A stretch of 64,000 nt of DNA from Gleimia coleocanis DSM 15436. Its GTDB lineage: Bacteria > Actinomycetota > Actinomycetes > Actinomycetales > Actinomycetaceae. Numbering within the stretch: position 1 is the stretch's first letter; every line of letters begins with the position of its first letter. Where the stretch lies: positions 186,001 to 250,000 of the forward strand of contig NZ_DS999543.1 of the NCBI RefSeq assembly GCF_000159015.1, written 5' to 3'. This document shows positions 55,414 through 64,000 of the stretch, one piece after another. The notes beneath the pieces were generated by a model. That model ran no database searches, was not told the origin of the DNA, and saw nothing but the letters and a program-made list of their open reading frames with translations. A program made the position numbers and the translations under genes.

Positions 55414-57047
55414 GTGAAGCAGCTGAACAACCACAGGTTTCACGTTTAGCCACCACCATACTTAAACTGCGGAAGCTACTGAAAGAGTCTCTCTCAGTAC
55501 GCGTCTCAGTGGGCATGGCAGTTATTGTCATGACCATTCTGTCACTCCTTTTCGTAGGTGTAACCTACCAGGTAAGAAACTCCATTTACGAGCAGCGTAA
55601 AGAACAAATTATTGACGACGCTTCCGTAACTATTAACCAGGTACAAACTGCTTTCGAACAGTCCACAGCCACAACTACTGACCAAGTGCAGAACCTCGCT
55701 AACCAGCTGGTGTCCTCACTACGATCGACAAAATCTGGCTCAGGCGTTGTTACTACTATGCTGCTACGCTCACCGGATGCACCCACTACCTTTGCTATCA
55801 ACGAACTTATTGACCGCGATTTGGTAGATGTGATTACCCCGGAAATGCGGGCGGAAATGGCGAAAACTAAGGGGCAGTTCTACCAATCTGTAGCTATTAA
55901 AGATAGTGCAGGAAACGTTACACCTGGAATCGTCGTAGGCGCGACGGTGATCCTCCCACTTGCCGGTCCCTACGAGCTGTATTCGGTTTATTCTTTACAA
56001 CACGAAGAAGACACTATCTTAGTAATGACGCAAAGCCTCGTGTTTGGTACTATTCCGGTTGTAATCTTCCTCGGTGGGGGAATCCTGTGGGTACTTTTCG
56101 ATATGCTCCGTCCGGTACGCGTTACCGCGCAGGCAGCTCGAGAACTCGCTAAAGGTGACCTAAGTGTTCGGGTGGAACCCCGTGGTGAAGACGAGATGGC
56201 ACAGTTAGGCAAATCCTTCAACTACATGGCACAGTCTCTGTCGAACCAAATCGCGGAATATGATGAGCTTTCCCAACTTCAACAACGTTTCGTCTCGGAT
56301 GTTTCTCATGAACTCCGTACACCATTGACTACCATTCGGATGGCGGAAGAAATAATCTACGACGAACGCGACACGATGAGCCCACTGGTAGCTCGCTCAG
56401 CTGAGTTACTGCACAGCCAGGTTGATCGTTTTGAAAAAATGCTTGCAGATTTGCTGGAAATTTCGCGCCACGACTCCAATACAGCTCAGTTAGATGCAGA
56501 AGATACTGACTTCAAAGAACTCGTCCGCAAAGTAGTGGATGCGGACAAGGTACTTGCTAAAAAACTTGGCGTTAAAGTCACTATTAAACCCACCACGCAA
56601 CGCTGCGTCGCCCACATTGACTCCCGTCGAATTGAACGCGTCCTGCGGAACTTCCTGGTTAACGCGATTGAACACGCGGAAGGCAAACCCGTTCAGATTG
56701 AGATTGCTTCAACTGAACAGGTAACTAGCGTCCGTGTCAGGGATTTCGGGGTTGGCATGACCCCTGAAACCGCTGCCCGTGTATTCGATCGTTTCTTCCG
56801 CGCTGACCCAGCCCGTACGCGCACCACGGGTGGTACTGGGCTGGGGCTATCAATCGCGGCTGAAGACGTGGCCTTACATAACGGTCGCATCGAAGCTCAC
56901 GGTGAACTGGGACAGGGAAGTGCATTCATGGTCAGTGTCTCTCGGAAACCGGGGATGACCGTCACCGAACCAGCTTTGTTGCTGTGGGAAAACTACACGC
57001 AAAAACAAATTGAAGAGTTTGTGAAAGAGGTAAGTAATGAAGACTAA
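55410..57047 (+). CDS. mtrB: MtrB sensor histidine kinase
   Basis: 545 aa membrane kinase for MtrA. TM1 about 31-54, an exported sensor (about 55-205), TM2 about 208-233, HAMP (about 234-290), H300 in SDVSHELRTPL, then the catalytic domain with NFLVNAIEHAEG, VRDFGVGMTP and GTGLGLSIAAEDV. TTG start overlapping the mtrA stop. LpqB, whose gene starts inside the mtrB end, is known in mycobacteria to interact with the MtrB sensor domain. Confidence 0.96.
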   Translation: MSEAAEQPQVSRLATTILKLRKLLKESLSVRVSVGMAVIVMTILSLLFVGVTYQVRNSIYEQRKEQIIDDASVTINQVQTAFEQSTATTTDQVQNLANQLVSSLRSTKSGSGVVTTMLLRSPDAPTTFAINELIDRDLVDVITPEMRAEMAKTKGQFYQSVAIKDSAGNVTPGIVVGATVILPLAGPYELYSVYSLQHEEDTILVMTQSLVFGTIPVVIFLGGGILWVLFDMLRPVRVTAQAARELAKGDLSVRVEPRGEDEMAQLGKSFNYMAQSLSNQIAEYDELSQLQQRFVSDVSHELRTPLTTIRMAEEIIYDERDTMSPLVARSAELLHSQVDRFEKMLADLLEISRHDSNTAQLDAEDTDFKELVRKVVDADKVLAKKLGVKVTIKPTTQRCVAHIDSRRIERVLRNFLVNAIEHAEGKPVQIEIASTEQVTSVRVRDFGVGMTPETAARVFDRFFRADPARTRTTGGTGLGLSIAAEDVALHNGRIEAHGELGQGSAFMVSVSRKPGMTVTEPALLLWENYTQKQIEEFVKEVSNED

Positions 57048-58689
57048 ACTAAAAGTTTTCGCTGCCGCCCTCGGAACTATTCTCTTTGCTAGTGCCTGCC
57101 AAACCCTGCCAACCGCAGGACCCGTAACCCCTTTTGAACTGCAGGAAAATACTTCCGCATCCCTGGTTCTAAAAGGCTTTGGTCCAGTTAAAGATGCCGA
57201 GCCCGACACCATTGTCCGTGACTTTTTGCGCGCTACCGCTGCTGGCTGGTCAGATGATTTCCAAGTTGCCCGTTCCTACCTTACTGAAACGGCAAAGAAA
57301 ACCTGGAAACCAGACACCGCGGTATACGTATACTCTGATGATTACACTCCGATAATTTCCTACAATGGGGAAAGTAAAATCACTGCCGCGACACGTATCC
57401 ACGCATCTGTGGCGAAAGACGGCACCTACGGGATTGAAAAAACTAACTCGGTTTACACCTCTGATTTTGAACTCGTTAAAGACGCGCAAAACCAATGGCG
57501 CATCAAAGGCTTGCCTGATGGCGCGGTGATCTCAGAATCCTCCTTCCGCGCGGCCTTCCAATATAGCTCAGTATTTTTCCCAACCACGGATAAACGCACC
57601 CTGGTAGCTGACCACCGTTGGTTTCCTCGGCGTCGATTAGCCTCATACCTAATGCAGGCGATTCTAGCTGGACCATCAGCAGGAATCGCACCCGCAGTTA
57701 TTAATGCAGCTCCCGAAGGGGCTGTGCTGCCACTCCAAAATGTCGAAGTAAATGATTCTGTTGCGGAAGTCGCGATAGAGGGGACCGGCTTAGGCACAGA
57801 AGAAGCACAACTGCTTTTCAAATGGCAAGTAAACGCTACCTTGTTGCAAGTACCAAGCGTGTCTGAAGTGCACTTGCGCGTCAATGGAGTACTGGTGACT
57901 GAACAGCCAGTTCCAACGGGACCACAATGGGCACTCGATAATATTGTGAGCGTCGGAAAAGACGGTCTTATCCGTGAGCGTGATAGCAAGAAAGATATTG
58001 TAGTTTCCGCAAGTACACTGGGGGAGGAACCAGTAAGTTTCCCTACGCGCGGGCCTTTAGAAGATTCATTAACTGCTTATATTCAATCTAACTCTAAACT
58101 GGTTGTGGTCGCGCGTAATGCGCAACCGGTGGAGATTTATACTGCTGATAGTTTAAGCGCACCTTCTGTTGATCGAGCTAACTGGACGTGGACGGTAGTT
58201 AAAGGGAAAATCGTTGTCGTTCGGTCGGGGACTGACCCGATTGTGTTTGAGTCTCCCTGGGGAGCTGAGGAGCTGATTACCGCGGTGCGGGTGTCTCCTG
58301 ATGGAGCGCGGCTCCTGGTGCAACGTGGGGGAGATGCTCCTAGTGTGGGGATTTTACCCATTCGCAGAAATGTTGATGCGCGGCCGGTTTCACTAGGCGA
58401 GATTGAGGTTTTAAATAGCGGTACTGCCCGCGTTTTGGATGCTACGTGGGTGGGGAATGCGACGATTGCGATTTTGCAGGCAGAGGCCGTTAATCGGTAC
58501 GTGTTGATTGCCCATTTGGGTGCGGCGGCAGAGAAAATTCGGGCTCCTGAGAAAGCTGTGCGAATTTCTGGTGGCGCGTCAGAGCAGTTCTTGCAGATTG
58601 AAACTGACGAGGGTAAGTATTTCGTGCGTTCCGGGTCATTATGGAATGCGTTGGTTTCTGACGTAAAGTACCGGGCTTTCCCACATTAG
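57037..58689 (+). CDS. lpqB: LpqB lipoprotein
   Basis: 550 aa exported lipoprotein. Signal peptide with lipobox LFASAC, lipid-modified C21. It is followed by a GerMN domain (about 195-310, around LMQAILAGPSAGIAPAVINAAP) and a beta-propeller-like C-terminal part. It modulates MtrB and links the two-component system to wall state. Overlaps mtrB by 11 bases. A motif copy (57066-57076) falls in the signal peptide, read as Ala-Ala-Leu-Gly. Confidence 0.94.
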   Translation: MKTKLKVFAAALGTILFASACQTLPTAGPVTPFELQENTSASLVLKGFGPVKDAEPDTIVRDFLRATAAGWSDDFQVARSYLTETAKKTWKPDTAVYVYSDDYTPIISYNGESKITAATRIHASVAKDGTYGIEKTNSVYTSDFELVKDAQNQWRIKGLPDGAVISESSFRAAFQYSSVFFPTTDKRTLVADHRWFPRRRLASYLMQAILAGPSAGIAPAVINAAPEGAVLPLQNVEVNDSVAEVAIEGTGLGTEEAQLLFKWQVNATLLQVPSVSEVHLRVNGVLVTEQPVPTGPQWALDNIVSVGKDGLIRERDSKKDIVVSASTLGEEPVSFPTRGPLEDSLTAYIQSNSKLVVVARNAQPVEIYTADSLSAPSVDRANWTWTVVKGKIVVVRSGTDPIVFESPWGAEELITAVRVSPDGARLLVQRGGDAPSVGILPIRRNVDARPVSLGEIEVLNSGTARVLDATWVGNATIAILQAEAVNRYVLIAHLGAAAEKIRAPEKAVRISGGASEQFLQIETDEGKYFVRSGSLWNALVSDVKYRAFPH

Positions 58690-58703
58690 AAGTACACCTC
58701 GGG

Positions 58704-58712
58704 TTATCCACA
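58704..58712 (+). other. Perfect DnaA box upstream of comF
   Basis: TTATCCACA, the DnaA-box consensus, lies in the 63-base gap between lpqB and comF. No second box or AT-rich unwinding region is present, so this is not an origin; it could be a DnaA-regulated promoter site or chance (about 0.5 expected in the window). Confidence 0.35.
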
Positions 58713-58752
58713 GGGGGTTTTATGGGGTTTTCTGTTGTGAGAACCTGAATGC

Positions 58753-59475
58753 GTGCAGTTTAAAACCTGGGTGAACGAGTTTCTTGATTTGCTTTTCCCT
58801 ACGCAGTGTGTGGTTTGTGGTGAGTGGGGGCAGGGGCTTTGTCTGCGTTGCTTTGCTGGTTCTATTTCTGGTTTGCGACGGTTTCGGTTTGCGCTGGATG
58901 CGGGAGGTTTCTTACCGGGGTTGTCTTTAGGCTCTTATGTGGGGGATCTACGTTCGTTGATTTTAAGTGCTAAGCACGATCGTGTTTTAGATTTTTCCAT
59001 TTGGCTGGAGGCAGTTGGAGAAGTTTTGGGAGTGGAGTTAGCGCTGGATTTAGATCCTTTAGATGAGGTGGTGGTAGTTCCTTTGCCTTCGCATTGGCAG
59101 CGTGTTTGGCGGGGAATGTTGGTGACTCCGACTTTGGCAGAGGGAGTGGCACGGGGGTGCGACTCAGCAAATTTGGTTGCGTCGGTTGAAGACGGTTTGT
59201 TTTTCTTTTCCGAGGGCGGTCTGTGGACTGCTTTTAAGCAGTTGTGGGGTGTTGGGGGAAGTGGCAGTCAACGAGGTAAAAGTGGGGTGTCTCGGCGTGG
59301 AAGTAGGCGTGGAACGATGGGAGTAAGAGGAGATTTTACGGGTAAGAGAGTGATTTTAGTAGATGATGTGGTTACTACTGGCGCGACTATGCGTGAGGGA
59401 ATGCGCGTGGTGCAGTTAGCTGGTGGGGAAGTGGTGGGAATTATTTGTTTAGCAAATCTTGAAAAGACGCAATAA
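58753..59475 (+). CDS. comF: ComF family phosphoribosyltransferase-like protein
   Basis: 240 aa. A four-cysteine zinc site C19, C22, C30 and C33 (CVVCGEWGQGLCLRC) is followed by a type I phosphoribosyltransferase domain ending in VDDVVTTGAT (203-212). ComFC-type proteins act in natural DNA uptake in the cytosol, beside the ComFA helicase; in actinobacteria they are widespread and the role is less clear. A basic, glycine-rich insert (about 165-195) interrupts the domain. GTG start, no ribosome site. A motif copy (59208-59218) is read as Ser-Glu-Gly. Confidence 0.9.
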   Translation: MQFKTWVNEFLDLLFPTQCVVCGEWGQGLCLRCFAGSISGLRRFRFALDAGGFLPGLSLGSYVGDLRSLILSAKHDRVLDFSIWLEAVGEVLGVELALDLDPLDEVVVVPLPSHWQRVWRGMLVTPTLAEGVARGCDSANLVASVEDGLFFFSEGGLWTAFKQLWGVGGSGSQRGKSGVSRRGSRRGTMGVRGDFTGKRVILVDDVVTTGATMREGMRVVQLAGGEVVGIICLANLEKTQ

Positions 59476-59515
59476 AGTGACGCGTGCCACCAAAATGAGG
59501 TATTATTGAGTATAA

Positions 59516-59628
59516 CCTTCACAGAGGGGTGAAGGAATATTTAAGTGAGGTGATTGCTTAACTGCAAAGCCTGAAACTGTTGTTCTCAGGTATTTTCACT
59601 GGATTGGGAAACTCCACCAGGGAGTCCC
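59516..59628 (+). promoter_or_regulatory. Structured 5' leader of hpf
   Basis: Two hairpins precede hpf: CCTTCAC/GTGAAGG (59516-59535) and GGG..ACTCC/GGAGT..CCC (59606-59628), the second ending 12 bases before the GGAGG ribosome site. The 5' end is not known, though TATAAC (59511-59516) overlaps the first hairpin. No known riboswitch was recognised. Possible post-transcriptional control of ribosome hibernation. Confidence 0.45.
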
Positions 59629-59650
59629 CTAAAGGATCATGGAGGAAACC

Positions 59651-60301
59651 ATGGATATCACCATTGTTGGTCGTAACGCTGAAATTCACCCTAACTTCCG
59701 CGCCTACGTTGAAGAAAAAGTAGCTAAAGTAACGCAGCTATATCCACGGGCTCAGCGAATTGATGTTGAACTCACGCACGAGCGGAACCCACGTCAAGCA
59801 GAAACGGCTGAACGAATTGAATTAACTGTTTTTGGTAAAGGTCCAATCATTCGTGCAGAAGCGTCAAGCTCTGACCGTCACGCAGCAGTAGACATTGCAG
59901 TAGGAAAACTATTTGAGCGTCTGCGCCGTGCTCGTGACCGCGCTAAGGATCACCGTCGCCGCTACGACACCCCAATCGCAGTTGATTTAGGTGGTATCGT
60001 TCCAGACGAAGTTGAAGTAGAAGAAGCCCCGGTTACCGCGGAAGAAAGTCTGCGTTCTGCTGCAGACCTGAAACCAGGTGAAGTACGTGAAGAACAGTTC
60101 GGGGATTCTCCAGTAATTGTCCGTCAGAAGCTACATGAGGCAGAGCCGATGACGGTAGATCAGGCACTATACCAGATGGAGTTGGTAGGTCACCCATTCT
60201 TCCTCTTCGTCGACGTAGAAACCGGACAGCCATGCGTGGTTTACCACCGCGAAGGCTGGACCTACGGTGTGATTCGCCTGAACACGGTGGTAGCATCGTA
60301 A
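59651..60301 (+). CDS. hpf: Long-form ribosome hibernation promoting factor
   Basis: 216 aa. The N-terminal HPF/RaiA domain (1-100, MDITIVGRNAEIHPNFRAYVEEKV) binds the decoding centre, and a C-terminal dimerisation domain (about 160-210, QALYQMELVGHPFFLFVDVETGQP) pairs two ribosomes into 100S particles. An acidic linker joins them. ATG 59651 has GGAGG five bases before it; an ATG four codons earlier lacks such a site. Adjacent to comF and secA as in other actinobacteria. Confidence 0.95.
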   Translation: MDITIVGRNAEIHPNFRAYVEEKVAKVTQLYPRAQRIDVELTHERNPRQAETAERIELTVFGKGPIIRAEASSSDRHAAVDIAVGKLFERLRRARDRAKDHRRRYDTPIAVDLGGIVPDEVEVEEAPVTAEESLRSAADLKPGEVREEQFGDSPVIVRQKLHEAEPMTVDQALYQMELVGHPFFLFVDVETGQPCVVYHREGWTYGVIRLNTVVAS

Positions 60302-60336
60302 CCTAACTGTCTCAAAACTCCATTTCATTTCATTTC

Positions 60337-60382
60337 AAAAGGTTTGAGGTTGCAACACTGTGGTTGCGACCTCAAACCTTTT
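60337..60382. terminator. Bidirectional terminator, 20-bp hairpin
   Basis: Arms 60337-60356 and 60363-60382 are complementary except for one G-U pair, with AAAA/TTTT ends, around a 6-base loop. It separates converging hpf and secA. Confidence 0.9.
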
Positions 60383-60450
60383 ATTTGCTATAGGTTTAGA
60401 GGGCTCCACATAAGTGGAACCCCCTAACTAAAAATCAGGAAAACTCTATA

Positions 60451-63180
60451 TCACTTCTTTTTACGGCGTTCTTGACGGTTGCCGCGAGGTTCCTCAGCAG
60501 TCTCAGCAGGACCAGAGGTAGTGAGCTTACCCAAATGTTCCTTACCAGTGTCGCCCATAATGTCTGCAGCGTTAGGGGCAGCCAAGTTCTTCTTTACTGC
60601 CTCTTCCTTAGCGGCTTGCAAAGCAGCTTCTTGCTGCTGCTGGTAGGCTAATTCGAACTGGCCGGCGAAAGAGAAAGCCTGAGTTACAGAGTCTTCTCGA
60701 ATGTTTTCCATCATGGCAGAGAACATCTGAGCGCCTTCTTCGCCGTATTCAACCAATGGATCACGCTGACCCATGGCGCGTAGGCCGATACCTTCCTTTA
60801 GGTAATCCATCTCGTATAGGTGTTCACGCCAGAGGCGGTCCACGGTAGCCAAGACTACTCGGCGTTCCAGAACACGCATAGGTTCTTTACCTAGCTGTGC
60901 TAGTGCCAAAGGATTCTGGTTTAAGCGTTCTTCTAAACGTTCGTATTCTGCTTTAATATCTTCGGTGTATTCGAAAATGAAGTCCTCGGCAGAAACGACA
61001 CGCTCGCCACCAGCAGCATCCATAATCTGCTGTGGAGTGATAGAAGCTGGGTAGACGCTACGTAATGCTTCTGACAGTGCTTCATAATCAAGTTCATTAG
61101 TTTCAGAGTTAAAGCTCTGGTTCACTACGTTGGCGATGATAATTTCCATGAAACGTTTCATCTGAGGTTCCATGTTTTCGCCGTTTAGAACTCGCTGACG
61201 TTCACCATAGATAGTTTCACGCTGACCAGTCATAACGTCGTCATACTTCAAAACATTCTTACGAATCTCAAAGTTACGACCTTCAACCTGTGCCTGTGCG
61301 GAAGCAATAGATTTCGATACCATCTTAGATTCGATTGGGAGATCTTCTGGGTAAGCTCCGGAAGCCATAATGCGCTGAGCTAAACCAGAGTTAAACAGAC
61401 GCATTAAGTCATCTTCCATGGACAGGTAGAAGCGGGACTCGCCCGGATCACCCTGACGGCCGGAACGACCACGCAGCTGGTTGTCAATACGGCGGGATTC
61501 GTGACGCTCTGTACCCAAAACATACAGACCACCGAGTTCCAAAACTTCATCATGTTCAGCTGCTACAGCATTACGAGCACGCTCTAATGCCAGTGGCCAT
61601 TCTGCTTCGTATGCTTCTGAATCCTCTTTTGGATCCAGCCCCTTAGAAGCCATTTCGGCTACAGCTAGGTGTTCGGGGTTGCCGCCCAGCATAATGTCGG
61701 TACCACGACCAGCCATGTTCGTAGCTACCGTGACAGCACCCTTACGGCCAGCCATAGCAACTACTGCAGCTTCACGCTTATGCTGCTTAGCATTCAGAAC
61801 TTCGTGTGGAACTCCGCGTTCTTTCAACATGCGAGAAACTAGTTCGGATTTCTCAACTGAAGTAGTACCAACCAGTACGGGCTGCCCCTTACGGTGGCGT
61901 TCGACAATGTCTTCAATAACCGCACGCATCTTACCTTCAAAGGTTGGGAAGATAAGATCTGGCTGGTCTTTACGAATCATTGGACGGTTCGTAGGGATTG
62001 GAATAACACCAATCTTGTAGGTGGAGACGAATTCAGCAGCTTCCGTTTCTGCAGTACCAGTCATGCCGGAACGAGAGCCCTCAGGGTAGAGACGGAAATA
62101 GTTCTGCAAGGTGATAGTTGCCAGAGTCTGGTTTTCAGCCTGAATCTTAACGTTTTCCTTGGCTTCAATAGCCTGGTGCATACCTTCGTTGTAGCGTCGG
62201 CCTGGCAGAACACGACCGGTGTGTTCGTCGACAATAAGTACTTCACCATCGGCCACGATGTAATCGCGGTCGCGCTTGAAAAGTTCCTTAGCTTTCAAAG
62301 CATTGTTGAGGAAACCAATCAACGGAGTGTAGGCCGCATCGTAGAGGTTTTCAATGCCTAACTGATCTTCGATGAATTCAATACCTGGTTCTAAAACACC
62401 GACAGTGCGTTTCTTTTCATCAACTTCATAGTCGGTGCCAGCTTTCATCTTTAGCACTAGCAGGGAGAAAGTTGAGTACCAGGCGTTTACGTCGCCGGTT
62501 GCAGGGCCGGAGATAATCAGTGGGGTGCGGGCTTCGTCAATCAAAATGGAGTCAACTTCGTCGACGATTACGAAGTTATGGCCACGCTGAACCATTTCTT
62601 CTGGAACCTGCGCCATATTGTCACGCAGGTAGTCGAAACCGAACTCGTTGTTAGTGCCATAAGTGATGTCGCAGTTGTACTGCTTGCGACGCTGATCTGG
62701 AGTCTGTCCAGCTAGGATACAACCACAAGTTAAACCTAGGTAACGGTATACGCGACCCATGATGTCGGACTGGTAGGAAGCCAGGTAATCGTTGACGGTA
62801 ACTACGTGTACGCCATCTCCAGTTAGTGCACGTAAGTAGGAAGGCAAGGTAGCTACCAGGGTCTTACCTTCACCGGTTTTCATTTCCGCAATGTTGCCTT
62901 GATGAAGGGCAGCACCACCAATTAGCTGGACGCGGAACGGGCGCATTCCCAGTACGCGAGCGGAGGCTTCACGAACGGTTGCGAAAGCCTCTACCAAAAG
63001 GTCATCGAGGGTTTCGCCTGCTTCCAAACGTCCCTTGAATTCTGCAGTTTTGCCGCGTAGCTGCTCTTCAGAGAGTGCTTTAAAATCTTCTTCTAGTGCT
63101 TCAATCTGGTCGGCTAGCTGTTCAAGCTTTTTGAGGGCGCGACCTTCGCCGATTCGTAGAATCTTATCGAAAATAGACAC
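60451..63180 (-). CDS. secA: Preprotein translocase ATPase SecA
   Basis: 909 aa motor of the Sec export system. It starts [21 protein letters not shown], Walker A is MKTGEGKT (about 100-107), [13 protein letters not shown] is the Walker B region, and the later motifs [10 protein letters not shown] and [10 protein letters not shown] are helicase-type. The C-terminal end is basic (RQERRKKK) and lacks the zinc-binding SecB site, as in other actinobacteria. GTG start with GGAG before it. No accessory SecA2 is seen here. Confidence 0.97.
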   Translation of the reverse strand: MSIFDKILRIGEGRALKKLEQLADQIEALEEDFKALSEEQLRGKTAEFKGRLEAGETLDDLLVEAFATVREASARVLGMRPFRVQLIGGAALHQGNIAEMKTGEGKTLVATLPSYLRALTGDGVHVVTVNDYLASYQSDIMGRVYRYLGLTCGCILAGQTPDQRRKQYNCDITYGTNNEFGFDYLRDNMAQVPEEMVQRGHNFVIVDEVDSILIDEARTPLIISGPATGDVNAWYSTFSLLVLKMKAGTDYEVDEKKRTVGVLEPGIEFIEDQLGIENLYDAAYTPLIGFLNNALKAKELFKRDRDYIVADGEVLIVDEHTGRVLPGRRYNEGMHQAIEAKENVKIQAENQTLATITLQNYFRLYPEGSRSGMTGTAETEAAEFVSTYKIGVIPIPTNRPMIRKDQPDLIFPTFEGKMRAVIEDIVERHRKGQPVLVGTTSVEKSELVSRMLKERGVPHEVLNAKQHKREAAVVAMAGRKGAVTVATNMAGRGTDIMLGGNPEHLAVAEMASKGLDPKEDSEAYEAEWPLALERARNAVAAEHDEVLELGGLYVLGTERHESRRIDNQLRGRSGRQGDPGESRFYLSMEDDLMRLFNSGLAQRIMASGAYPEDLPIESKMVSKSIASAQAQVEGRNFEIRKNVLKYDDVMTGQRETIYGERQRVLNGENMEPQMKRFMEIIIANVVNQSFNSETNELDYEALSEALRSVYPASITPQQIMDAAGGERVVSAEDFIFEYTEDIKAEYERLEERLNQNPLALAQLGKEPMRVLERRVVLATVDRLWREHLYEMDYLKEGIGLRAMGQRDPLVEYGEEGAQMFSAMMENIREDSVTQAFSFAGQFELAYQQQQEAALQAAKEEAVKKNLAAPNAADIMGDTGKEHLGKLTTSGPAETAEEPRGNRQERRKKK

Positions 63181-63334
63181 GTTACTCCAATGTCGTTTCT
63201 AGTGGCCCGCAGGTTGTGGGTCTACGAAGCACTAATTTAATAAAACATAGTCCCTTTCATTGTAGAGGTTTTCTATATTCTCTGGGAGGTCAGGGCATAA
63301 GAAAAACCTTGAAGGTAATCTGAGTCACTTAGTT

Positions 63335-63850
63335 TTAAAGGGCTTCAATCGCGGTGACTAGCCATTGGTTACGACGTGCTTCTAGCCGTACGCATACCGC
63401 GTGAGTAGTGCCTGTGATGAATACTGAGTGAGTGGTTTCAATAACATGGTCATTCACCACGCATACGCGGCTAGAAAGAACTTTAGCTGCACTGGTTTTG
63501 GGTGGTTTTCCGGAAAGACGCTGGTTTAGTTCAACGCGGCGGGTTAAGGCTTCGAAAATACGGTCATCAAGCCAACGTTCTAGTTGCTGGACCGGGCGTC
63601 GCCCGCTCATTACTTCTAATAGGGCGGCCGCGATTGATCTGGACCAGAGTTTAGGGTCTGGAAGGTGTCGCACGGTTGCGCTGTCTGGGTTGGGGAAGAG
63701 ATTGTGAATGCTACGCAGATTGGTGGGGAGGGTAGCGTAGTCCCAAGAAGCATCTAGATTGTACCATCTTGAAGCTCGTTCGCATTTTTTGGTTGCGGCG
63801 AATGGTCGGCGAGTGCGATGCATAGTGGAAGCTACAACTAATGGATTCAT
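63335..63850 (-). CDS. Rv3235 family protein
   Basis: 171 aa. The family pattern WSRSIAAALLEVMSGRRPVQQLERWLDDRIFEALTRRV is followed by VCVVNDHVIETTHSVFITGTTHAVCVRLEARRNQWLVTAIEAL. It resembles Rv3235 and its relatives beside secA in actinobacteria; function unknown. The N-terminal 55 residues are basic and variable, so the exact start is uncertain. It is followed by secA 154 bases on, with no hairpin found in that gap. Confidence 0.8.
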   Translation of the reverse strand: MNPLVVASTMHRTRRPFAATKKCERASRWYNLDASWDYATLPTNLRSIHNLFPNPDSATVRHLPDPKLWSRSIAAALLEVMSGRRPVQQLERWLDDRIFEALTRRVELNQRLSGKPPKTSAAKVLSSRVCVVNDHVIETTHSVFITGTTHAVCVRLEARRNQWLVTAIEAL

Positions 63851-63878
63851 GGGAGTTCCTTTCGACTTTGAAAAGAGT

Positions 63879-64000
63879 TCAGTGTGTGTGAGTGGAAGGC
63901 AGGGTTAGAACTTGTCCGGGGAGAATTAGGTTTGGGTTTGAGCCAATAATTTCTGCGTTGGCTTTCCAAATTTGGTGCCAGTATTCGTTGATTTTACTGG
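63879..64000 (-). CDS. LysM domain protein (partial, C-terminal end only)
   Basis: The last 40 codons are visible on the minus strand, ending at TGA (63881-63879). They read EYWHQIWKANAEIIGSNPN and then LILPGQVLTLP, the end of a LysM peptidoglycan-binding repeat. The start lies beyond the right edge. A LysM gene next to the Rv3235-like gene is common in this group. Confidence 0.8.
   Translation of the reverse strand, partial: SKINEYWHQIWKANAEIIGSNPNLILPGQVLTLPSTHTH

Noticed and set aside
58704-58712. Replication origin at the DnaA box
   Set aside because: Only one box, no AT-rich unwinding region and no dnaA/dnaN nearby.

Overview
The window looks like the chromosome of an actinobacterium of moderate G+C, most likely a member of the Actinomycetaceae; the genus cannot be settled from sequence alone. 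The evidence is a set of actinobacterial marker genes in their usual order: WhiB, a very large GT2 membrane protein, DUF5719, a degenerate metallopeptidase-like gene, DUF3499, mtrA-mtrB-lpqB, comF, hpf, secA, an Rv3235-like gene and a LysM gene. Other marks are an ssrA RNA with an actinobacterial-style tag, many leaderless starts (a -10 hexamer six bases before ATG or GTG) and frequent GTG/TTG starts. No insertion sequence, prophage, CRISPR array or tRNA gene was seen.

Layout: 1-483 holds ssrA (minus strand, 3' end cut by the window edge), its promoter and a 9-bp inverted repeat. 503-3598 holds a class III adenylyl cyclase and a response regulator/histidine kinase pair. 3657-6358 holds purK, purE and galE, closed by a 23-bp bidirectional terminator. 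6413-45619 is a very large cell-surface glycan region. It contains two LCP ligases with DUF2304 and a DPM-like GT2; an acetyltransferase/aminotransferase/oxidoreductase trio; a large amidase with repeats; a flippase; an asparagine-synthetase-like protein; several GT4 and GT2 transferases; paired polytopic membrane proteins; three acyltransferase-3 proteins; and an eight-gene operon (nucleotide-sugar dehydrogenase, membrane protein, double GT2, glf, Wzm, Wzt, GT4, GT2). It ends with two GtrB-type genes, one frameshifted, flanking gtrA. 45734-48529 holds a YfcC-family transporter, a DUF5684 protein and a TIGR03089 protein. 48610-64000 is the conserved actinobacterial block named above.

Together the glycan genes suggest a secreted wall polymer containing galactofuranose (glf plus GlfT1-like GT2s), exported by a Wzm/Wzt transporter and attached to peptidoglycan by LCP proteins. 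It may also carry a UDP-GlcNAc-derived 2,3-diacetamido-uronic acid: the four enzyme classes of that pathway are present at 10401-13092 and 29287. An asparagine-synthetase-like protein without the glutaminase cysteine could amidate such an acid.

The most unusual signal is not a gene. A non-palindromic motif, CCGAGGGCG with a T-rich 5' flank, occurs 15 times on both strands, and the 11-base form TTCCGAGGGCG occurs 11 times where about 0.03 is expected. It lies in different reading frames, clusters at gene 3' ends and once forms an inverted pair like a terminator. This resembles the uptake-signal sequences of naturally competent bacteria, which I am not aware of having been described in this group. 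The function is inference; the excess is counted by eye in the sequence.
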